Virus record (IMG/VR): IMGVR_UViG_3300043470_001109
Span: 1-28,324 of that record
Direction: 5' to 3' (one strand)
From: a virus
DNA: 28,324 bases
Shown here: one piece after another, positions 23,165 through 28,324 of the stretch
Layout of the letters: each line of letters opens with the position of its first letter
Numbering within the stretch: the first letter of the stretch is position 1
Translations under genes and position numbers: made by a program
Notes under the pieces: generated by a model
The model's database searches: none
What the model was told of the DNA's origin: nothing
What the model saw: only the letters and a program-made list of their open reading frames with translations

Positions 23165-24085
23165 ATGAAACTTTCAAGATGTTTGGGAATGGCTTTAGGA
23201 ATTACGGCAGTCCTTCTGATGGGTGGTTGCCCACCAAAGACACAAGAAATTAAACAAAATGCACCGACACAACTTATGTCGGTGTCTTCTCATATTAAAG
23301 AATCAAATAAAACTATTCTTGAAGATGCAACTATCATAGTTAAAGATGCAACAGTTGCGAAACAGGGTGTGAATAGTATTGCTTCAGAAGCAAACCGTCC
23401 AATCATTAGTGGAATTACTGAATCTCTTTCCGATATAGAAAATCGTGCAGATCGAATTATTGATGGTTCAAAAAGAATTGCAGAAGAAACTGCACAACTA
23501 GACGAGACCCTATCTGATATTTCGGATATGGAAACAAAAATATCTAAATTGCAGCAATCATTAAATGATACGAAGAAGATTGCACTTGAAAGACTATACG
23601 CATACATCACAATGTTTTGGGTCATTGGATTCATTGTCATTGTTGGTGGTGTAGTACTGTCGTTCTTCGTCAACAAAACACTAGGATTTACCCTTATTAT
23701 GGTCGGTGCTTTGATGATTGGTTTTGCATCTGCTAGTCATTACTACTTGCAAGAAATTGCAATGGTAGGAGGATTTCTGATAATTGGAACCATGCTATTT
23801 GGAGTTGGGTTACTTGTATGGTCTATGATAAATGCAAAGAGATCAACAACCGCAGTCAAAGAAATTGTAGAAATGATTGAGATTTTAAAAGAGTCCATGC
23901 TTGATTCTGAGAAGGAGCGCATCTTTGGTACCGAGGGACTTGCTACAAAAGTACAGTCTGAGATTACTAAAGAAGTCATTGCAAAAATTAAAGAACGCAA
24001 TGGATTCAAGCGACTTGCCGAATTGCGTACTGCATCTGCCGATACAGCAGCACAGCAGAATCCAACTACGCCAAATCAGCCATAA
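23165..24085 (+). CDS. Predicted phage lipoprotein with coiled coil and three membrane helices
   Basis: 306 residues with an AAGGAG site. The N terminus is a signal peptide ending L-M-G-G-C22, a somewhat off-consensus lipobox. Residues about 35-145 form a long coiled coil (repeated S/E/I/D heptads). Three hydrophobic helices follow at about 146-168, 172-190 and 196-219. The C-terminal 85 residues are charged and helical, ending in a disordered P/T/Q tail. A lipid anchor plus coiled coil recalls spanins, which link the two membranes during lysis, but spanins do not usually carry three membrane helices. A membrane-remodelling or exclusion protein is an alternative. It is the last gene before a terminator. 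Confidence 0.66.
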   Translation: MKLSRCLGMALGITAVLLMGGCPPKTQEIKQNAPTQLMSVSSHIKESNKTILEDATIIVKDATVAKQGVNSIASEANRPIISGITESLSDIENRADRIIDGSKRIAEETAQLDETLSDISDMETKISKLQQSLNDTKKIALERLYAYITMFWVIGFIVIVGGVVLSFFVNKTLGFTLIMVGALMIGFASASHYYLQEIAMVGGFLIIGTMLFGVGLLVWSMINAKRSTTAVKEIVEMIEILKESMLDSEKERIFGTEGLATKVQSEITKEVIAKIKERNGFKRLAELRTASADTAAQQNPTTPNQP

Positions 24086-24170
24086 TCGCTATGTATACTG
24101 GATAAGTTCAAATTTTACTTGGAAAACAACAAATCCAAGAAATTCTTTTTCTGTGCATGAAATATACTGA
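24086..24170 (+). other. Intergenic segment before terminator
   Basis: 85 bases without a gene. It holds a weak hairpin CTTGGA/TCCAAG (24118-24139) followed by a T-run, possibly a first weak terminator, and two TATACT hexamers (24094-24099, 24163-24168) with no matching -35. Nothing else is visible. Confidence 0.35.
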
Positions 24171-24206
24171 AAGTCAAGGTTTTGTTCTATAAACCTTGAC
24201 TTTTTC
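24171..24206 (+). terminator. Strong rho-independent terminator
   Basis: The 12-bp stem AAGTCAAGGTTT (24171-24182) pairs with AAACCTTGACTT (24191-24202) around an 8-base loop and is followed directly by TTTTT. It separates the lipoprotein operon from the primase promoter, which begins only 4 bases later. Confidence 0.88.
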
Positions 24207-24209
24207 TAC

Positions 24210-24244
24210 TTGACATAGGTTTCATAACGGGTATACTTCGACCA
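24210..24244 (+). promoter_or_regulatory. Sigma70-like promoter giving a leaderless primase mRNA
   Basis: TTGACA (24210-24215), 16 bases, TATACT (24232-24237), 7 bases (TCGACCA), then ATG at 24245. It is the third member of the set and has identical spacing to the helicase promoter. No ribosome site fits between the expected start and the ATG. Confidence 0.78.
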
Positions 24245-25285
24245 ATGCCGAATTACATCGATATCAAGTACATCAATCTGATCTCGCCTCGTCTACCAAA
24301 ATTTGCATGGAAGAAGCAGGATCTTGCTGCTTGCCGATGCCCTATTTGTGGTGATAGCCAGAAATCTAAGAGCAAGACTCGCTTCTATTTCTATGAGAAG
24401 AAGGGTGGCTTCTTTGTTCGTTGCCACAATTGTGATTACGGCACAACGCTAGGAAAGTTTATTGAGTACCTAGATCCATTTGTTTACAAGCAGTATATGC
24501 TTGAGAAGTATCGGGATGGAGTTGAAGGTCGCCATGAAACGAAGGATACTGCGGAGAAGGAGTACAAGTTTGAGGCTCCTGTTTTTGAAAGTAAGAGAAG
24601 AGAATTACTATTGGAGTCGTTGGAACTTCTGTCTGAATTACCAGAAGATCATAAGGCTGTAGAGTTTGTGCGGCGGCGTAAGATTCCTATTGACAAGTGG
24701 GATCGCCTCTATTTTATGGAGGACTTTGGATGGTGGGCAAAGCAAGTAGATCCTGAGGTAGAAGCACCACCTGATGAGCGTCTAGTTATCCCTATTATGC
24801 GTGGGAATCGACTGGTGGCTGCACAGGGGCGTTCCTTGACCGCTACGGCATCTGGCAAGAACATTCGCTACATTACCATTAAACGAGACAAAGACATTCA
24901 ATCCATATGGTTTGGCTTGGATCATATCGATAAGACAAAGCCTGTTATTGTGGTAGAAGGGCCGTTGGATTCTCTATTCATTCCCAATTGTGTAGCCATG
25001 CTTGGAGCAAAACACATATCCGAATTGCCCTCTGAGTTAAAGAACTGCAAGTTAATATTTGCCCTAGACAATGAACCTCGCAACAAGGAAGTGGTTGGCA
25101 TTTATCAAAAACTAGTCGAAGAAGGATATCGTCTTTGCTTTTGGCCCGAAAACATTCGAGTCAAAGACATCAACGATATGGTACTTGTGGGGCATGATCC
25201 GAAAGATATCGAAAAAATTATCCATGAAAATGCAGCAGAAGGGCTAATGGCACGGCTAAAATTGTCTACTTGGCGGCAAATCTGA
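24245..25285 (+). CDS. 61: DNA primase, T4 gp61/DnaG-type
   Basis: 346 residues, close to T4 gp61 (342). The N-terminal zinc ribbon is C32-P-I-C35 and C60-H-N-C63. The TOPRIM domain has V-V-E238-G-P-L-D242 and L-I-F-A-L-D275-N-E, the acidic metal sites for primer synthesis. gp61 makes short RNA primers on the lagging strand and works with the gp41 helicase encoded upstream. The C-terminal helices would contact that helicase. It is the first gene after a strong terminator and promoter with no leader, the same arrangement as the helicase, so both replisome genes are probably expressed together early. Confidence 0.92.
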   Translation: MPNYIDIKYINLISPRLPKFAWKKQDLAACRCPICGDSQKSKSKTRFYFYEKKGGFFVRCHNCDYGTTLGKFIEYLDPFVYKQYMLEKYRDGVEGRHETKDTAEKEYKFEAPVFESKRRELLLESLELLSELPEDHKAVEFVRRRKIPIDKWDRLYFMEDFGWWAKQVDPEVEAPPDERLVIPIMRGNRLVAAQGRSLTATASGKNIRYITIKRDKDIQSIWFGLDHIDKTKPVIVVEGPLDSLFIPNCVAMLGAKHISELPSELKNCKLIFALDNEPRNKEVVGIYQKLVEEGYRLCFWPENIRVKDINDMVLVGHDPKDIEKIIHENAAEGLMARLKLSTWRQI

Positions 25286-25286
25286 A

Positions 25287-25293
25287 CTAAATA
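25287..25293 (+). promoter_or_regulatory. Late-promoter-like CTAAATA, 5 bases before an ATG
   Basis: CTAAATA starts 1 base after the primase stop and ends 5 bases before ATG 25299. The expected T4 late start site falls on that ATG, predicting a leaderless message. Confidence 0.55.
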
Positions 25294-25298
25294 TATGC

Positions 25299-26021
25299 AT
25301 GAACGAAGAACCAACTGACAATGAAATCGAACAGCCATCCTTAGATGGTATCTTAGATCGCCTCTCAAATAAAGATATGATCGGTGGACGGCATCAACTC
25401 CGTTCCATGCTATTTACTAAGTTGAAGGATCGATTGGATTCTCTAAACTCAATATCTGCACCAATCAATTCACAACAAGACGAACAAACAATTGAAGAAG
25501 ATGGTGTAGGTGCATCTATGACTACAGATAAGTTAGTCACCAATCGCCGTGGGTTTGATCGTCATTATCGTGAGTTCCCCAAGGAGTTCGTATGGGTTGC
25601 TGAGAAGGAAGGCAAGATTGTCGATACAGCCATAATCAATGTTCAAGATCTCAAACAAGCACATGAGTCAATCCGCGAGATGGCACCGAATCTTGCAGAA
25701 AAAGGTGCAGACACAGTCAAGATTATGGGTCGAGGTGACAAGTTACTTTCTACGATGAAGATTGATAACGAAGGCAAAGTTACCAATTACGAATCAGTCG
25801 AATCAGGTGGATGGAACCTTGGCGCACTTGATGATGTTAAGGGTACAGGAAAGGCAAAGAAGCCTTTTGCAACAACGAACATCCGTGAGAAGATTGTCAA
25901 GCAAGGTAGCAAATTTGTTATTCTCTCGAAAGATGGCGATAAAAAATTAGGAGAATTTGACAACGAGGAAGCAGCAAAGAAGCGTCTTCGTCAGATTGAA
26001 TTATTCAAGAGTAAGCACTAA
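25299..26021 (+). CDS. Hypothetical late protein
   Basis: 240 residues. The start ATG follows CTAAATA by only 5 bases, so no ribosome site is present. The N-terminal 90 residues are polar and helical (L-D-G-I-L-D-R-L, Q-L-R-S-M-L-F-T-K-L-K), followed by a mixed region. The C terminus repeats short lysine-rich segments (K-F-V-I-L-S-K-D-G-D-K-K, E-E-A-A-K-K-R-L-R-Q-I), ending in a basic helix. A W-V-A-E-K-E-G-K segment and later D-K-L-L-S-T-M-K recall small repeated beta hairpins. No recognised domain. Position between primase and ThyX suggests a replication-time or packaging role, but the late-type motif argues for structural or assembly work. Confidence 0.6.
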   Translation: MNEEPTDNEIEQPSLDGILDRLSNKDMIGGRHQLRSMLFTKLKDRLDSLNSISAPINSQQDEQTIEEDGVGASMTTDKLVTNRRGFDRHYREFPKEFVWVAEKEGKIVDTAIINVQDLKQAHESIREMAPNLAEKGADTVKIMGRGDKLLSTMKIDNEGKVTNYESVESGGWNLGALDDVKGTGKAKKPFATTNIREKIVKQGSKFVILSKDGDKKLGEFDNEEAAKKRLRQIELFKSKH

Positions 26022-26033
26022 AGGAATTATATT

Positions 26034-26723
26034 ATGAAGATTGATATGGGAAAAACTCCTACCAATGTTGTGGTATTGGATCATGGTCATGTTTCATATG
26101 TGTCGCATATGGGAAATGATTTAACTGTGGTAAATGCAGCAAGGGTTTCCTTTCAAAAGGAAAGCACGGAGTTTACTGGCAAAGATGAGAAACTAATTCA
26201 ATATCTTGCCAAACACAAGCATTGGACTCCATTTGCACATCCACAGATTACGCTGCGAATCAAGGCTCCTATTTTCATTCGCACTCAACTTTTTAAACAT
26301 AAGGTTGGATTTACCGAGAATGAAGTTTCTCGCCGCTATGTTTCGGATTCACCCGTGGTGTATCGTCCTCGTTGGCGTGGTAAGCCTACAGGAGGAGCCA
26401 AGCAGGGATCTGAAGACTTCATGCCCGTAGATGACGATTACAACACCGTAAACCGTCATTATGAACTAACAGTACGCGATGCGTTACTGACATACGAAGA
26501 ACTCCTAAAGCGGGGTGTGGCTCCTGAACAGGCTCGTTCTGTGTTGCCACAAGGAACCTACACCGAATGGTGGTGGACAGGATCACTCTCGGCATTCGCA
26601 AGAGTGTACGCACAAAGAAGCGATTCTCATGCACAATGGGAATGTCAGGAATATGCCAAAGCATTTTCAACAATTATTCAACCTTTATTTCCTTATTCGT
26701 GGAAGTCTCTAACAGGGACTTAA
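26034..26723 (+). CDS. thyX: FAD-dependent thymidylate synthase ThyX
   Basis: 229 residues, typical ThyX length, with an AAGGA site upstream. The ThyX signature is diverged: F-K-H-K-V-G-F-T-E-N-E-V-S-R-R-Y-V, in which the usual R-H-R-x(7)-S has lysine at both arginine positions. Early N-A-A-R-V-S-F and later T-P-F-A-H-P fit the family, and Y-T-E-W-W-W-T-G-S-L precedes the C-terminal helices. The enzyme methylates dUMP to dTMP using methylene-tetrahydrofolate, with FAD carrying hydride, in the cytoplasm. Many marine T4-like phages carry thyX to support DNA synthesis. It lies next to the primase gene, and the K substitutions deserve note for activity but occur in some phage copies as I recall. 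Confidence 0.85.
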   Translation: MKIDMGKTPTNVVVLDHGHVSYVSHMGNDLTVVNAARVSFQKESTEFTGKDEKLIQYLAKHKHWTPFAHPQITLRIKAPIFIRTQLFKHKVGFTENEVSRRYVSDSPVVYRPRWRGKPTGGAKQGSEDFMPVDDDYNTVNRHYELTVRDALLTYEELLKRGVAPEQARSVLPQGTYTEWWWTGSLSAFARVYAQRSDSHAQWECQEYAKAFSTIIQPLFPYSWKSLTGT

Positions 26724-26730
26724 GCGGGGT

Positions 26731-28324
<1,594 letters not shown>

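Noticed and set aside
23290-23676. 128-residue minus-strand frame
   Set aside because: It is antisense to the coiled-coil region of the lipoprotein and its Ser/Ile-rich composition mirrors that gene.
24094-24168. Two TATACT hexamers as extra promoters
   Set aside because: Neither has a -35 match at 16-18 bases, and both lie before a strong terminator.

Overview
The window looks like a piece of a T4-type (straboviral or cyanophage-like) myovirus genome, about 28 kb, with every supported gene on the + strand. The evidence is a gp41-like DnaB-family helicase, a gp61-like primase with zinc ribbon and TOPRIM, a ThyX-type thymidylate synthase, T4-late-promoter-like TATAAATA/CTAAATA motifs, a phage-style tRNA, several small proteins of the kind conserved in T4-like marine phages, and a collagen-like fibre gene that runs off the right edge. 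The host cannot be named from the sequence; it was probably a Gram-negative bacterium, judging by the LPS-type sugar genes and the lipoprotein.

Region 1 (1-11867) is an uninterrupted, tightly packed run of 13 glycan genes, several joined by 4-base ATGA overlaps. It holds two glycosyltransferases, an FkbM-type methyltransferase, a NeuB-like synthase with SAF domain, an acetolactate-synthase-like ThDP enzyme, an SDR reductase, a sugar-phosphate cyclase of the dehydroquinate synthase family, an FGGY-like kinase, three extended-SDR epimerase/reductases, a DUF2061 membrane protein and an RfbH-type PLP/[2Fe-2S] 3-dehydrase. Together they suggest a phage-borne pathway for one or more unusual sugars, possibly including a carbocycle and a 3-deoxy sugar. 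The first gene is cut by the left edge.

Region 2 (11868-15048) carries the replicative helicase, a small methyltransferase behind a TATAAATA motif, two overlapping small genes (one with zinc-binding cysteines), a tRNA-Ile(UAU)-like gene, a possible GroES-like co-chaperonin, and a structured 3' region ending in a terminator.

Region 3 (15070-22000) is late-type. It has a KxDG nucleotidyltransferase-like protein translationally coupled to a 958-residue fusion (nucleotidyltransferase, RimK-like ATP-grasp, retropepsin-like domain, C-terminal phage domain), then probable virion proteins, ending in a terminator.

Region 4 (22036-28324) has two conserved small phage proteins, a lipoprotein with coiled coil and three membrane segments, a terminator, the primase, an unknown protein, ThyX, and a collagen-like fibre gene with two Gly-X-Y blocks.

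Two observations stand out. First, three sigma70-like promoters have identical geometry (TTGACW-N16-TATAMT-N7-ATG), and three CTAAATA late motifs lie only 5-6 bases before an ATG; both classes predict leaderless or nearly leaderless mRNAs. Second, the KxDG protein plus four-part fusion looks like an uncharacterised two-gene nucleotide- and amino-acid-ligation system.
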